DNA from: Bacteriovoracaceae bacterium
Lineage (GTDB): Bacteria > Bdellovibrionota > Bacteriovoracia > Bacteriovoracales > Bacteriovoracaceae
Direction: 5' to 3'
DNA length: 64,000 nucleotides
Assembly: GCA_018649885.1 (NCBI GenBank)
Contig: JABIHA010000122.1
Coordinates: 32,797-96,796, forward strand
The notes below the pieces were generated by a model. It had not been told where the DNA came from and searched no databases. It worked only from the letters and a program-made list of their open reading frames with translations. A program made the position numbers and the translations under genes. Below, piece by piece: positions 9,440 through 19,700 of the stretch. Every line of letters starts with the position of its first letter. Positions within the stretch are counted from its first letter, which is position 1.

Positions 9440-11169
9440 AGCTCAAGCTTCGGAACCGAGAGAACTCCAGAACGAGAACTTCCCCAACACTTGATACTCT
9501 TGCCATCAATACCGCAGGCAAAGTAGCCACCAAGTGAGAATCCTCTAAAATCGGTAAATGCAGGAAAGCTGTGAGTTTTATACCCAGTGTAGCCCCAGCA
9601 TTTAAACTTCTTACCATCCTGAGCACAACTATAAATGCTTCCTGTCCCTATATTGACAGGATTAGATAAGCTTGGAGGTGTGGTCTTTTTGTAAGAAGTG
9701 TCTCCCCAACAAGTAACTCCCGCTGAATGAAGTGCACAGGCATGAGAGTAGCCTGCCTGGATTTTTTTCACTCCTTTCATAATGGGAACATTGAGCTGCT
9801 TGTAATAGTTATTTCCCCAACACTTCACATTCTCCTGGTCAAGAGCACAAGTAAAATTTCCGCCAGCAGTAACTTCTTTCACGGGAAGTTTTAGTTTGGG
9901 CTGAGAGCTTACTTGTTTATTGTAGTCGTAGCCCCAACATTTTAATTGTCCATTTTTTTGAATGGCACATGTGTGATAGGAATTAGAAGTTCCAAGCTTA
10001 ATTGGCTCGACTAGAGTTGGAACATTGAGCTGCCTATAAGAATTATTTCCCCAGCACTTGACACCTTTTTTATCAAGAGCACATGTATGAGATTGCCCTG
10101 CTGCAAGTTGAACGGGGGCCTCTAGCACGGGCATCGAGCTTTGCATTGCCCGTCCCCAACACTTCACGCCTTTTTTTGTAATGGCACAAGCGTGCTCTAT
10201 TCCAGTGGCAAGAATATTTTCAGGCGGAACCTTGATCCTGTCGACTTTGACTTTCATAGAAGGAGATATAGTGGCAAATCTAATTTGTGAGCTCAAATCG
10301 AGTTCTTTATGAGCATTTAACCCATGGCAATTGAGACCATCCGAGTCTGAGAAAGCACACATGTGAAAATCAGAGGCCCTAAGCATTGTTGGATCTTTGT
10401 AGTCAAACAGACCAGGCAAAACCTTTGTCTCTCCCCAACACTTCATACTGGTCTCTCCCCAAAATGAGAGCAGATCAATAGCACAAGTAAAATCCTTTCC
10501 ACTTTGGATAGTTAGAGGATGTTTGAGCACGGGAGCAATAGTTCTACTCCCGGCCCTTGTTCCAAAGCAAAAGGCGACTCTTTCATCTTTTGCGGTCTCA
10601 TCGATTACACAAGTAAAATCCTTTCCCGTTGAAACCATCACTGGATTAATAAGGGATTTTGGCACATCACTCTTGTCGTAAGTATTATCACCCCAGCATT
10701 TCAGCTGTCTTTTGCCAGCACTTACTTGATCAATGACACAAGCGTGATTTTGACCAATATCAATTTGTATAGGCTTAATAGTTCCCGGAGGAGTTAAAAG
10801 TGATAGTGGGCCTTTGCCTTTACAAAAAAGGTCTGGTCCTTCACTCCAACAAACCACATCTCTTCCAGACTTAAGAACACCTAGACGGTAAATACTCTTG
10901 TTCAAATTGACAGAGCCCATACATTGAAGCTTTCTGGAATTAGCAGCGCATAGATGCTTTCTTCCCAGAGATAACTTTGTTGGATTAGAGATGCTAGGAA
11001 TCGAAATTGCCCTTCCCATACAAGATATTTTATTTGTTCCTGAGACCTCTACAATGGCGCAGGTTCTGTTAACCGCCAGCTCCATTTGCATCAGAGTTTC
11101 TGAAAAAAGTTGAGTAGAAAATAATAGGGACAACAAAGCAAAAACTTGCACGAGATTCCTCCAATCCAT
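9436..11169 (-). CDS. secreted RCC1-like repeat protein (beta-propeller)
   Basis: The sequence is built from at least ten repeats ending in C-W-G, with a second Cys about 10-20 residues before each (for example CALDKKGVKCWGNN). This is the pattern of bacterial RCC1/BNR-type propellers with paired cysteines. The ATG at 11169 begins a typical signal peptide (M-D-W-R-N then a hydrophobic core and F-S-E). The longest frame begins at a GTG at 11217 but places 16 residues before the signal; neither start has a strong ribosome-binding site. The protein is probably secreted or outer-membrane attached and may bind a ligand or surface partner. The two cysteines per repeat could form disulfides within blades, which is inference. 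Confidence 0.8.
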   Translation of the reverse strand: MDWRNLVQVFALLSLLFSTQLFSETLMQMELAVNRTCAIVEVSGTNKISCMGRAISIPSISNPTKLSLGRKHLCAANSRKLQCMGSVNLNKSIYRLGVLKSGRDVVCWSEGPDLFCKGKGPLSLLTPPGTIKPIQIDIGQNHACVIDQVSAGKRQLKCWGDNTYDKSDVPKSLINPVMVSTGKDFTCVIDETAKDERVAFCFGTRAGSRTIAPVLKHPLTIQSGKDFTCAIDLLSFWGETSMKCWGETKVLPGLFDYKDPTMLRASDFHMCAFSDSDGLNCHGLNAHKELDLSSQIRFATISPSMKVKVDRIKVPPENILATGIEHACAITKKGVKCWGRAMQSSMPVLEAPVQLAAGQSHTCALDKKGVKCWGNNSYRQLNVPTLVEPIKLGTSNSYHTCAIQKNGQLKCWGYDYNKQVSSQPKLKLPVKEVTAGGNFTCALDQENVKCWGNNYYKQLNVPIMKGVKKIQAGYSHACALHSAGVTCWGDTSYKKTTPPSLSNPVNIGTGSIYSCAQDGKKFKCWGYTGYKTHSFPAFTDFRGFSLGGYFACGIDGKSIKCWGSSRSGVLSVPKLEL

Positions 11170-11330
11170 AAGGAAATATTTGATTTCAGAAAATTGTAAT
11201 TCAAAAATAGGCTGCACTCAAATGACATCCTATGACATCTTGGCTGCGAAGTGGCATTGCCATTGCAATAGTAATCTAGAAGTTGAGGACTCCTCATCTG
11301 TACTAGGGGCCAACCGGAAGGAATTCTGTC

Positions 11331-13346
11331 ATGGCCAAACAATTTTTATGGATTTTCCCAGTGTCACTTTTACTCCTATGTGCCTCATGTGGTGGCGATA
11401 GTGATAAAAATGAATATGAGGAATCGGGTCAATACTCCCAAGGAAGTGCAACCTTAAGCACTTTATTTGATGTTGCTGGAGCTCGCGCCGTCTTAAGTGT
11501 GGGAGGCAGCAGTGCTGGCAGCGACGATATAATAAAAATCTATTCAAGCGGAGGCCACCGCTCAATTTTTCGAAATATTCATCATAGATGGGACCTGCGA
11601 ATTGCTGCCCTTGAGGTTGGTCCCGACGGCTCTCTATATATAGGACTCAATTGGGGCGTTTGGATTGTCGATGATTTATCGCCCAACCGTTCAGGAGAAA
11701 TTCCTGACTTTTCCGCTTCGCCTGCAGGTCAAAGCGTTGCCCTTTTTAGAATAAGGCCAAATGGGCAAACGGAAGTAGTTGACCCTGACATTTCTGGTAT
11801 TCGAAAAGACAATGGCAGCGAGATGACAAATTATTCACCCATCCAGTTTGATCGGCTAGGTAATGTTTATTATCTTGGACAGTCTGGCGGAACAAATGTT
11901 CTAAAAATGAAAACTCCATCAGGAGGAATTCAGCAAATCGGCAATGCCAGAATGAATATTCGAGATTACCGCGTTTCAAAAGAAGGTAGAGTTGTCTTCC
12001 ATGGCAATAATGAAGATGATTGGAATTCTGAATGGCTCAGGATTTATAACCCGGACTCAAGTGTAACAAATGTATATTATAGAAATGGTTCTGGATGGTT
12101 AAGATCCTATTACATAGATCACAGTGGCAATATCATCTTAGTAGGAGAAGCTCTCACTATGGGAAGTGAGCTCACTGGAGCTAGAAAGTACAACGGTATA
12201 ATAAAGGCCAGTGTTGATGGAGTAGGAAAAGTTTATGCAATAGATGTGCTCTATAGTGATTACTCCGCAAATATTAATCCAGATAATTTAATTGAAAATT
12301 TGCTGTGGGGTTTTTGGAATAATAACCATCAACTCAATTTTTTCAAAAAAAATACTTATGGAGGTATTTTAGATCCTCTTCAGCTTGATGATGACATGAC
12401 AAATCGTGGCATCTCAGAATTTATTAAATCAATTTACTATAATAGTGACTCCCTACTTCCTGGATTAGATGAAGTTGATTTCTCGCTCCTAGCATCAAGT
12501 CGTTTGCCTAGGGCCATAAAAAAAGAATGGTTTAGTGAACTACTAAATTCACTTGATGATAAATCTGACATACATTTTCTTCTGGAGAACTACTCGCTTG
12601 AGCTAGACTACTATAGGTATTCCCACGATTACGGGTCGAGTACTGATATTGGGCGTAGGGTAGCATCAATTTTTAGAAAGCTTGAATTCCTTGGTTTGAT
12701 TTCACTTGATCCTGATAGTCCTAGTGAGGATATCCACAATATTGAAACAATAAGTTCTATTAGTGAAGTACTCAGAGAGTTGGTATTTTCATTGGTACCT
12801 GAAGATGCTGTTTCGCTCTATGAATGGAGAAAAGACAATGGCCTGAACGGAGTCCGTTTTTCATGGGCCAAACAATTAATCTCATCAGAGAATGGATCAA
12901 TGTATGCAGTGATGGGTATGGACCAGTGGGGCGCTGGAGAAGGACAAGGCGATCGACTATATCAAATTCTTGGTGCTAGTGGTGTACTTGAACTTAAGGC
13001 CTTTACCAGTGGGCCTGATTATTCCACTATAAAAGCAGCTAAGTTTGCAGATAAAAGGATGATTTATATTTCCACAATCTTGGGAACCAGTAAAATTCTT
13101 TCACAAGACTTAGATGATCACGAAAGCCTACCTTTAAACTTAACAAATGGAAGAGGTGATATTGAAATTTTTGATTTTGCCTTTAGAAAAGATCAGGTTT
13201 CTCAAAAATTGATCTATGATGTATATGATTTAAGTAATAACACCTCTTACTTTGTAGAACAAAACTATGTCACTCGTGAAATTTACCAGCAAAATGCATT
13301 ACAAAATATTAGCGTGTCAGGAGTATTAAGCTTTGAAGCAAATTAG
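11331..13346 (+). CDS. large surface lipoprotein with propeller-like repeats
   Basis: The N-terminus is a lipoprotein signal (L-L-C-A-S-C), and a GGAAGGA site lies upstream of the ATG. The mature protein contains repeated short motifs such as DGSLYIGLNWG, RIRPNGQTEV and DRLGNVYYLGQ, which resemble beta-propeller blades. A more helical central region follows, then a second propeller-like section near the C-terminus. No catalytic motif was seen. It is divergent from the RCC1-like gene, separated by about 110-160 bp. It probably sits on the outer membrane, and its partner is unknown. Confidence 0.75.
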   Translation: MAKQFLWIFPVSLLLLCASCGGDSDKNEYEESGQYSQGSATLSTLFDVAGARAVLSVGGSSAGSDDIIKIYSSGGHRSIFRNIHHRWDLRIAALEVGPDGSLYIGLNWGVWIVDDLSPNRSGEIPDFSASPAGQSVALFRIRPNGQTEVVDPDISGIRKDNGSEMTNYSPIQFDRLGNVYYLGQSGGTNVLKMKTPSGGIQQIGNARMNIRDYRVSKEGRVVFHGNNEDDWNSEWLRIYNPDSSVTNVYYRNGSGWLRSYYIDHSGNIILVGEALTMGSELTGARKYNGIIKASVDGVGKVYAIDVLYSDYSANINPDNLIENLLWGFWNNNHQLNFFKKNTYGGILDPLQLDDDMTNRGISEFIKSIYYNSDSLLPGLDEVDFSLLASSRLPRAIKKEWFSELLNSLDDKSDIHFLLENYSLELDYYRYSHDYGSSTDIGRRVASIFRKLEFLGLISLDPDSPSEDIHNIETISSISEVLRELVFSLVPEDAVSLYEWRKDNGLNGVRFSWAKQLISSENGSMYAVMGMDQWGAGEGQGDRLYQILGASGVLELKAFTSGPDYSTIKAAKFADKRMIYISTILGTSKILSQDLDDHESLPLNLTNGRGDIEIFDFAFRKDQVSQKLIYDVYDLSNNTSYFVEQNYVTREIYQQNALQNISVSGVLSFEAN

Positions 13347-13355
13347 GCTGGAATT

Positions 13356-15287
13356 CTATTTATAACTTCGCGTGCTCAGTTTTACGAAATTAAATTGAAG
13401 CTCTTCAATATGTCTTAAAGGCAGTCCATTTTTGACATATTCCCAGGCAGCAACATGACAAAAAGAGTCGTCATCTCTTAGAGCCTCACCTTCATCGTCA
13501 ACAAAATCTTGGCGGTAGTGGGCTCCGCATGATTCTTTTCTTTCTAGAGCATCGCGGGCCATTAAAAGCCCAAGCTCAATTGTATCTTCAACTCTTAAGG
13601 CCTTTTCAAGCTCAGAGTTCATGGTATTTTCACTGCCTACTAGTAGAAGGTCAAGGTAGAATTCTTTTTTAATCTTTTCAATTTTAGAAACTGCCAAAAC
13701 AAGGGACTCTTCACTTCTTTCAATCCCCACATCTTGAAACATGATTTTACCGAGTTCCCGGTGGAATTGATCAGCAGTCTTATTGCCTTTAATCCCCTTT
13801 AGTTTTGATATTCTCTCTTTAATAGAATTCAAACTGCACTCAAACTCAGGGTGGGTTCCATCAACTTTTTCAAGCTTGGTAGAAACCTCTCCCAGGTAGG
13901 CACTTACAGTTGTTGGTAGTACAAAAGTACCATCCGTCATGGCAGACATAAGCGAGTTAGCGCCCAATCTATTGGCCCCGTGATATTCGTAACTACACTC
14001 TCCTCCAGCAAATAACCCTTCAATACTTGTCATCAGATTATAATCGACCCACAACCCTCCCATAGTAAAATGAGCTGTAGGAAAAATTCTCATGGGTTCG
14101 ACGTAGGGATTTTCATTGGTAATATGGTGATACATTTCAAAGAGGTTCCCATACTTACCTTCAATTACTTCTTTTCCATCTCTTTCAATGGCATCTTTAA
14201 AATCAAGATAAACGGCAACTTTTGTAGGTCCTACTCCGTGCCCACTATCCACGGCCTGCTTTATGGCCCTTGAGGTAATATCTCTGGGAGTCAAATTGCC
14301 AAAGGATGGATATCTCCTTTCAAGAAAATAGTCCCTTTCAGTTTCTGGGATATCACATGCCTTTCTTGTTTCATCTTTTTTAATGGGAACCCAGATCCTT
14401 CCGTCATTTCTTAAGGCCTCAGACATTAGCGTTTGTTTTGACATATGGTCTGAAGAAATGGGAAGTGCTGTGGGATGAATTTGGGTGAAACAGGGATTTG
14501 CCATATAGGCACCCTTTTTATAGCACTGAATTTGAGAAGCCCCATTTGAGGCCATAGCATTTGTAGATAAAAAATAGGTTTTACAAAATCCACCCGTGGC
14601 CAAGATGACAGCATCTGCGTGGTGAGTTTCTAATTCGCCAGTGACTAGGTTTCTTGTAACAATTCCGCGGGCCCTACCACCAATCACCACTAAATCGAGC
14701 ATTTCTGATCTAGTGTGTAGGGTGACTTTCTTTGAATGGACCTCTTTTAATAGTGAGCCGTAAACTCCTAATAATAGTTGTTGTCCTGTTTGACCTCTAG
14801 AATAAAAAGTTCTGGAAACTTGCACTCCTCCAAAGGATCTATTGGCAAGTCCTCCACCATATTCTCTGGTGAAAGGCACACCACAAGCAACAGCATGATC
14901 AATGATTTTATTCGCACATTGTGAAAGTCTATATACACTGTATTCATTAGATCTAAAATCTCCGCCCTTTACTGTGTCATAGAATAGCCTCCACACACTA
15001 TCCCCATCATTTGGATAATTCTTGGCACCATTGACACCTCCCTGAGCTGCAATGGAGTGAGATCTTCTTGGACTATCTAGTAGAGTAAAAGCATGGATAT
15101 TAAAACCCATTTCCGCCAGTGCAGCTGAAGCTCCTCCGCCAGCAAGACCAGTCCCCACAACAATGATTTTAAATTTACTTCTATTTGCTGGGTTCACCAG
15201 CTTTAAGTTAAAGCAGTGCCTATCCCAAGCAGTTTTGATATCCCCAGTAGGGGCCTTTTTATCAAGTTTTTTAATCTCTATTCCCAT
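13356..15287 (-). CDS. sdhA: succinate dehydrogenase / fumarate reductase flavoprotein subunit
   Basis: This subunit oxidises succinate to fumarate (or the reverse) using covalently bound FAD. The FAD-binding GTGLAGGGASAAL lies near residue 47. The covalent-FAD histidine stretch is HSIAAQGGVNG, and the substrate-site stretches include TAHFTMGG and YEYHGANRLGANS. Length (643 aa) fits the longer SdhA/FrdA type found with B. subtilis-like and Bacteroidetes-like enzymes. Its start overlaps the end of guaA by 10 bp. No sdhB or sdhC lies anywhere in the window, so the usual sdhCAB cluster is broken here. Confidence 0.94.
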   Translation of the reverse strand: MGIEIKKLDKKAPTGDIKTAWDRHCFNLKLVNPANRSKFKIIVVGTGLAGGGASAALAEMGFNIHAFTLLDSPRRSHSIAAQGGVNGAKNYPNDGDSVWRLFYDTVKGGDFRSNEYSVYRLSQCANKIIDHAVACGVPFTREYGGGLANRSFGGVQVSRTFYSRGQTGQQLLLGVYGSLLKEVHSKKVTLHTRSEMLDLVVIGGRARGIVTRNLVTGELETHHADAVILATGGFCKTYFLSTNAMASNGASQIQCYKKGAYMANPCFTQIHPTALPISSDHMSKQTLMSEALRNDGRIWVPIKKDETRKACDIPETERDYFLERRYPSFGNLTPRDITSRAIKQAVDSGHGVGPTKVAVYLDFKDAIERDGKEVIEGKYGNLFEMYHHITNENPYVEPMRIFPTAHFTMGGLWVDYNLMTSIEGLFAGGECSYEYHGANRLGANSLMSAMTDGTFVLPTTVSAYLGEVSTKLEKVDGTHPEFECSLNSIKERISKLKGIKGNKTADQFHRELGKIMFQDVGIERSEESLVLAVSKIEKIKKEFYLDLLLVGSENTMNSELEKALRVEDTIELGLLMARDALERKESCGAHYRQDFVDDEGEALRDDDSFCHVAAWEYVKNGLPLRHIEELQFNFVKLSTRSYK

Positions 15288-16828
15288 TCAATTGTTCCAG
15301 GTGGCTTTGAAGTTATATCGTAAACAACTCTCGTGACACCCTTAACCTCATTGGTAATTCTTCTAGAAATTTTTGCAAGAAAATGAAATGGAAACTCAGT
15401 CCATTCTGCCGTCATGCCATCGGTGCTATTTACGGCCCTCAGACAAATAACCTCTTCAAAGGCCCTCGCGTCCCCTTTGACTCCAACAGTTTTAACAGGA
15501 AGAAGCACAGTGAACGCCTGCCAACAATGCTCGTACTGACCTTCACTTAGAAGCTCTTCGTAAAATATTTGATCGGACTCTTGAACTTTTCTTATGCTCT
15601 CAGCACTTAGTGCTCCCAGCACCCTTACTCCAATACCAGGTCCAGGAAATGGATGCCTATGAACCCATGAATGAGTTAAATTCATCGCCTCACCCAAAAC
15701 TCGCACTTCGTCTTTAAATAAAAACCTTAGAGGTTCTAAAAGACTAAGGTGCATTCTATCGGGCAGCCCACCCACATTGTGATGGGATTTAATAGTAGCT
15801 GATTTTCCACCCTTGATATGTGGGCTTATGCTTTCAATCACATCTGGGTAGAGAGTTCCTTGCAATAGATGTTTGAACTTTATGCCGTGAGAGCTTTCAA
15901 ATTCGTGAACCTTCTTTTCAAAGATATCGATGAAAGTTTTACCAATCATTTTTCTCTTTTTTTCTGGATCAGATATACCCAGAAGATTTCCTAGGAATTC
16001 TTCTTTTGCGTCGACAATTTCGATATTTAAAGTTGTCATTTTTTTAAGGAGCTTAATATGAGAGAGATCTTGAGGCCTTAAAAGACCATTATCAATAAAA
16101 AAGCAATACAACTTATCACCCAAAACTTTCTCGGCCAAAGTCGCTGCAACTAGTGAGTCAACTCCACCTGAAAAAGCACACAAGACATAGTCATCACTGA
16201 CGGTCCTTACAACTTCGATCGCCTCATCTAACATATGAGAGGCATCCCAGTCGCTCTCTAGTTTGGCAATACGATTTAAAAAATAGCTTAAATACTCAGC
16301 ACCTCTTTTGGTATGATTCACTTCAGGGTGAAACTGTAATCCTAAAATAGGCAAACTTTCATGTTGTATGCCCGCAATTAATTCTGAATCTGATTTTAGT
16401 ATGGTTTTAAAACCATTTGGCACGGCACTTACATGATCAGAGTGGCTCATCCATGCTCTAGTTGTCTTTGGAAGGTAGTCAAATAACAGTGTATCAATAC
16501 ACCTCACATCTGAATGCCCGTACTCACCGACTTTTCCTTTTTCTACTTGGCCACCAAAGTGCTGGGCCATAAGTTGCATTCCATAGCAAAGACCAAGAAC
16601 GGGAAGATTTTCGTATTGAAAAAGAAAGTTGTAATCATTTTGATCATCGAAAATTGACTCGGGCCCACCAGAAAGTATTAAAGCTTCAGGTCTTTTACCC
16701 TCATTTTTTAATTTCCTAGTTTCATCGAGGGTGAGAATATGTGCAGAATGGCCCAGCTCACGACATTTGCGTGTAATAAGTTGTGTATATTGAGAGCCAA
16801 AATCAACTATCCAGACTTGTACTTGCAT
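15278..16828 (-). CDS. guaA: GMP synthase (glutamine-hydrolysing)
   Basis: The enzyme converts XMP to GMP. The N-terminal glutamine amidotransferase domain shows VDFGSQYTQLI and the nucleophile motif GLCYGMQ near residue 80, with FHPEV at the triad. The ATP-pyrophosphatase domain has SGGVDS near residue 220, and the C-terminal dimerisation domain has HPFPGPGIGVR. Length (516 aa) is normal. It lies 13 bp downstream of guaB, so the two are probably co-transcribed, and they carry out successive steps of GMP synthesis. Confidence 0.97.
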   Translation of the reverse strand: MQVQVWIVDFGSQYTQLITRKCRELGHSAHILTLDETRKLKNEGKRPEALILSGGPESIFDDQNDYNFLFQYENLPVLGLCYGMQLMAQHFGGQVEKGKVGEYGHSDVRCIDTLLFDYLPKTTRAWMSHSDHVSAVPNGFKTILKSDSELIAGIQHESLPILGLQFHPEVNHTKRGAEYLSYFLNRIAKLESDWDASHMLDEAIEVVRTVSDDYVLCAFSGGVDSLVAATLAEKVLGDKLYCFFIDNGLLRPQDLSHIKLLKKMTTLNIEIVDAKEEFLGNLLGISDPEKKRKMIGKTFIDIFEKKVHEFESSHGIKFKHLLQGTLYPDVIESISPHIKGGKSATIKSHHNVGGLPDRMHLSLLEPLRFLFKDEVRVLGEAMNLTHSWVHRHPFPGPGIGVRVLGALSAESIRKVQESDQIFYEELLSEGQYEHCWQAFTVLLPVKTVGVKGDARAFEEVICLRAVNSTDGMTAEWTEFPFHFLAKISRRITNEVKGVTRVVYDITSKPPGTIEWE

Positions 16829-16841
16829 ATATCCTATAACC

Positions 16842-18305
16842 TTAGTGCACTTGGTAGTTTGGTGCTTCTTTTGTAATCATAATGTCATGAGGGTGCCCCT
16901 CTTTAAGTGAGGCAGCCGTAATTGTAATAAAATCTGCTTTTTGTTTGAGATCTTCTAAGTCACGGGCCCCAATATAACCCATTCCAGATCTGACTCCACC
17001 CACAAGTTGGAAGACATTACTTGAAAGAGATCCTCTATAAGGCACCTGACCTTCAATTCCTTCAGGTACAAGTTTTTTATTATCTTCAACGGAAGCCTGA
17101 CCATATCTATCTTTGGATCCAAGACTCATGGCCCCAAGAGATCCCATTCCTCTATATACTTTATAAGATCTTCCTTGGTAGAGAACCATCTCACCCGGTG
17201 TTTCATCTGCACCAGCAAATAAAGAGCCTATCATCACAGACGAGGCACCTGCTGCTAAGGCCTTAACGACATCACCCGAAAATTTGATACCGCCATCAGC
17301 GATAAACGGAACATCTGCTTCTTTACAGGCACTATAACAATCGACAACTGCACTAAACTGAGGAACTCCAATGCCTGCAACAACTCTGGTGGTACAAATT
17401 GATCCAGGACCAATGCCTACCTTGATGGAGTCAACACCTGCTTCAATAAGACCAAGACACGCTGATCCAGTAGCAATATTACCCGCTACAATATCTATAG
17501 TGGGAAAATCTTTTTTTAGTGTTCTCACCATTTCAAATACACCACGAGAGTGGCCATGGGCCGTATCAACAACGAGTGCATCAACCTGAGCTGCCGCTAA
17601 AATTCTCGCTCTTTCATACTCTTTATCTCCCACTCCGATGGCAGCCGCGACTCTTAGTCTTCCGAGACTATCTTTATTAGAGTTTGGATAGGCAATTGCT
17701 TTATTAATATCTTTAATTGTAATCAGACCAATTAGATTATACTGGCCATCTACTACTGGAAGCTTTTCTACCTTATGTTTTTGCAGAATACTTTTTGCGG
17801 TTTCAAGTGTCGTTCCTTGAGGAGCCGTAATCAAGTTTTCCTTAGTCATTACATCGGCGACTTTTTGATTAAAATTAGTTTCAAACCGAAGGTCTCTATT
17901 GGTCAAAATTCCAATCAACTTTCTATTGTCATCAATTACTGGAAGGCCACCAATTTTATATCTTTTGGTCAGCTCAAGAACTCTTGTGAGCGGGTCGTCT
18001 GCCTTAATAGTGACAGGATCAACGATCATTCCCGATTCATATTTTTTGACCTTTTCCACTTCACCGGCCTGTTGATAGGCGGTCAAATTTTTGTGGATCA
18101 CACCCAGCCCACCTTCTTGGGCCATAACGATGGCAGTTTTAGATTCTGTCACTGTGTCCATGGCCGCAGAGACAATCGGTATGCTCAAAGAGATATTTCT
18201 TGAAAATCTAGATGTTATTGAAACCTCGTGTGGCAACACTTCTGAGTAGCCAGGCTTTAAAAGAACATCGTCATATGTGAGATAAGGGGTGTGTAAGTCG
18301 CTCAT
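16842..18305 (-). CDS. guaB: inosine-5'-monophosphate dehydrogenase
   Basis: The enzyme oxidises IMP to XMP, the first committed step of GMP synthesis. The N-terminus has the family opening [16 protein letters not shown]. Two CBS domains lie at about residues 95-205. The catalytic cysteine loop is GPGSICTTR near residue 303, and the flap shows [16 protein letters not shown] sequence near residue 400. A GGAG site lies eight bases before the ATG. It heads a guaB-guaA-sdhA run. The 100 bp upstream contain only a short GCGC inverted pair and no clear operator. Confidence 0.97.
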   Translation of the reverse strand: MSDLHTPYLTYDDVLLKPGYSEVLPHEVSITSRFSRNISLSIPIVSAAMDTVTESKTAIVMAQEGGLGVIHKNLTAYQQAGEVEKVKKYESGMIVDPVTIKADDPLTRVLELTKRYKIGGLPVIDDNRKLIGILTNRDLRFETNFNQKVADVMTKENLITAPQGTTLETAKSILQKHKVEKLPVVDGQYNLIGLITIKDINKAIAYPNSNKDSLGRLRVAAAIGVGDKEYERARILAAAQVDALVVDTAHGHSRGVFEMVRTLKKDFPTIDIVAGNIATGSACLGLIEAGVDSIKVGIGPGSICTTRVVAGIGVPQFSAVVDCYSACKEADVPFIADGGIKFSGDVVKALAAGASSVMIGSLFAGADETPGEMVLYQGRSYKVYRGMGSLGAMSLGSKDRYGQASVEDNKKLVPEGIEGQVPYRGSLSSNVFQLVGGVRSGMGYIGARDLEDLKQKADFITITAASLKEGHPHDIMITKEAPNYQVH

Positions 18306-18407
18306 AGAGGCATCTCCGGAATTTTTGCAGGATATTACACAATTATGAGGTGAATGAATAGTTTGGGCGCGAAAATAGCGCGACGCTTCAATTGGTTCGA
18401 GTAAAAA

Positions 18408-19385
18408 TTATTCGATATCAGCTGGGACAGGCTCAAATAGGTTGAAAACCAGGGCCCTAGTCTTGCAACTTTTGTCTTTATCTCGCTGTGCAGTTAGAGC
18501 GCAAAGGCTTTTCAAGAACTCGCTACTTAGCTCTTTCGCCTTTTCATAGGTTTCTTCATCCAAATCGAGAGTCATCCAAAAGCGGTAGCTATCTTCCCAA
18601 TTGCTTTCACAGTCCTGGGTAATGCGCTCAAGAGATCTCTCGCTCAGATATTTAAAGGTATTTTTAATTCCCTCAATGTCATCTTTTAAGTAAAGCTGTT
18701 CATCTATCAGCTCAAAGTGTGAGCCATTAAACTCTATTGTTCCTTTTTCCTCAAAGAGCTTTAATGACATATTCACTTCTTCAATAGGAATTCCCAAGTC
18801 GGCAGAAATCTTTTCATTTGAGTGGGGGCCACCATGTTTGTAACTTCCAAGCCCAAGGTAAGCAAAAATTAGTGAGCTCGCGGGAATCGCCTTCATAACA
18901 GATGAAGCAGCACTAAGTTTTAACAGCTCCTGTTCTATCAGAGGATCAGAGCCTCGTAAATTGAGGCCTTGCAAAAAATTCCACATTCTGCTGGGGTAAT
19001 AAAGATTCATCATTAAAAAAATTTCTGAAAGTAAGACTTCTTCTCCATTTTTTCTCCTAATGATTTTAGTCCTGGAAAGTCCTGTCTCTCTGGCCAAAAC
19101 CGAGGGAGATTTGCCTCCAGAAAAATGATTAAAAATATCAGCTGGTTTTTTTGAATCCGCGGAAAATTGAAAGCAGTACAAAAGAGTCCTGCCAAGCTCA
19201 ATATTTAAAACCGTACAAAGTTCTACAAAATCTAGCCAATGAATTCGATTTTTTCCGGCTTCCCACTTGTGAACAATATTAAATTCTTTTCCAAGCTTCT
19301 CATTAATTTGTCCCTGAGAGAGATCCCCTCGCATAATTTTAATAAGCTTTCTTGAAAACTCTTTATAATCTATGGATATACTCAT
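18408..19385 (-). CDS. HTH transcriptional regulator of the DUF4423/TIGR02147 type
   Basis: The N-terminal 60 residues form a helix-turn-helix of the Cro/C1 type (QGQINEKLGKEFNIVHKWEAG). The C-terminus resembles DUF4423, with a stretch LDLDEETYEKAKELSSEFL followed by a hydrophobic strand (TRALVFNLF). This architecture is expanded in Bdellovibrionota and Fibrobacteres and is commonly called TIGR02147 family. A GGGAG site lies four bases before the ATG. It is divergent from the lipoprotein at 19701 across a 315-bp gap, so it may regulate that gene. Its target is not shown by the sequence. Confidence 0.75.
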   Translation of the reverse strand: MSISIDYKEFSRKLIKIMRGDLSQGQINEKLGKEFNIVHKWEAGKNRIHWLDFVELCTVLNIELGRTLLYCFQFSADSKKPADIFNHFSGGKSPSVLARETGLSRTKIIRRKNGEEVLLSEIFLMMNLYYPSRMWNFLQGLNLRGSDPLIEQELLKLSAASSVMKAIPASSLIFAYLGLGSYKHGGPHSNEKISADLGIPIEEVNMSLKLFEEKGTIEFNGSHFELIDEQLYLKDDIEGIKNTFKYLSERSLERITQDCESNWEDSYRFWMTLDLDEETYEKAKELSSEFLKSLCALTAQRDKDKSCKTRALVFNLFEPVPADIE

Positions 19386-19700
19386 AAGTCTCCCTATTAT
19401 TCACAATTAGTTGAGTCGGTCTGTTGCCCATATCTAATGCATAACTTGTTCCAAGTTTACCCCTAATTTCAGCCTGCTACTCAATTGTTTTGGCATTTTT
19501 TGAACAAACCTGCTCAAAGTAGGAGATAAAGTCGCAAACCGAGTGTCTAAACTTTTGACACTTTTTTATAAAATATTGGCGTTTTCCCACCTCTGAAACA
19601 GCTATTTTCTAAAATAATTTCAAATTTTCTCTTCGATTTTTTACAGATGATAATAAATATCTAATTTCAAGATCACTCAAACGACCTGCGGAGGTTCAAA
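19386..19700. other. 315-bp divergent intergenic region
   Basis: The region separates the DUF4423-type regulator (leftwards) from a lipoprotein gene (rightwards). It contains a TTGACA at about 19555, but no acceptable -10 box at standard spacing. A GGAGG lies just before the rightward ATG. No RNA gene, repeat or ORF was seen. Confidence 0.5.

Noticed and set aside
17775..18203. A 142-codon plus-strand frame opposite guaB
   Set aside because: It is antisense to the conserved CBS-domain coding region of guaB and has no signal, ribosome-binding site or motif.
19555..19583. TTGACA as a sigma-70 promoter for the lipoprotein gene
   Set aside because: No acceptable -10 element lies at 16-18 bases, and the nearest TATAAA-like stretch is too close.
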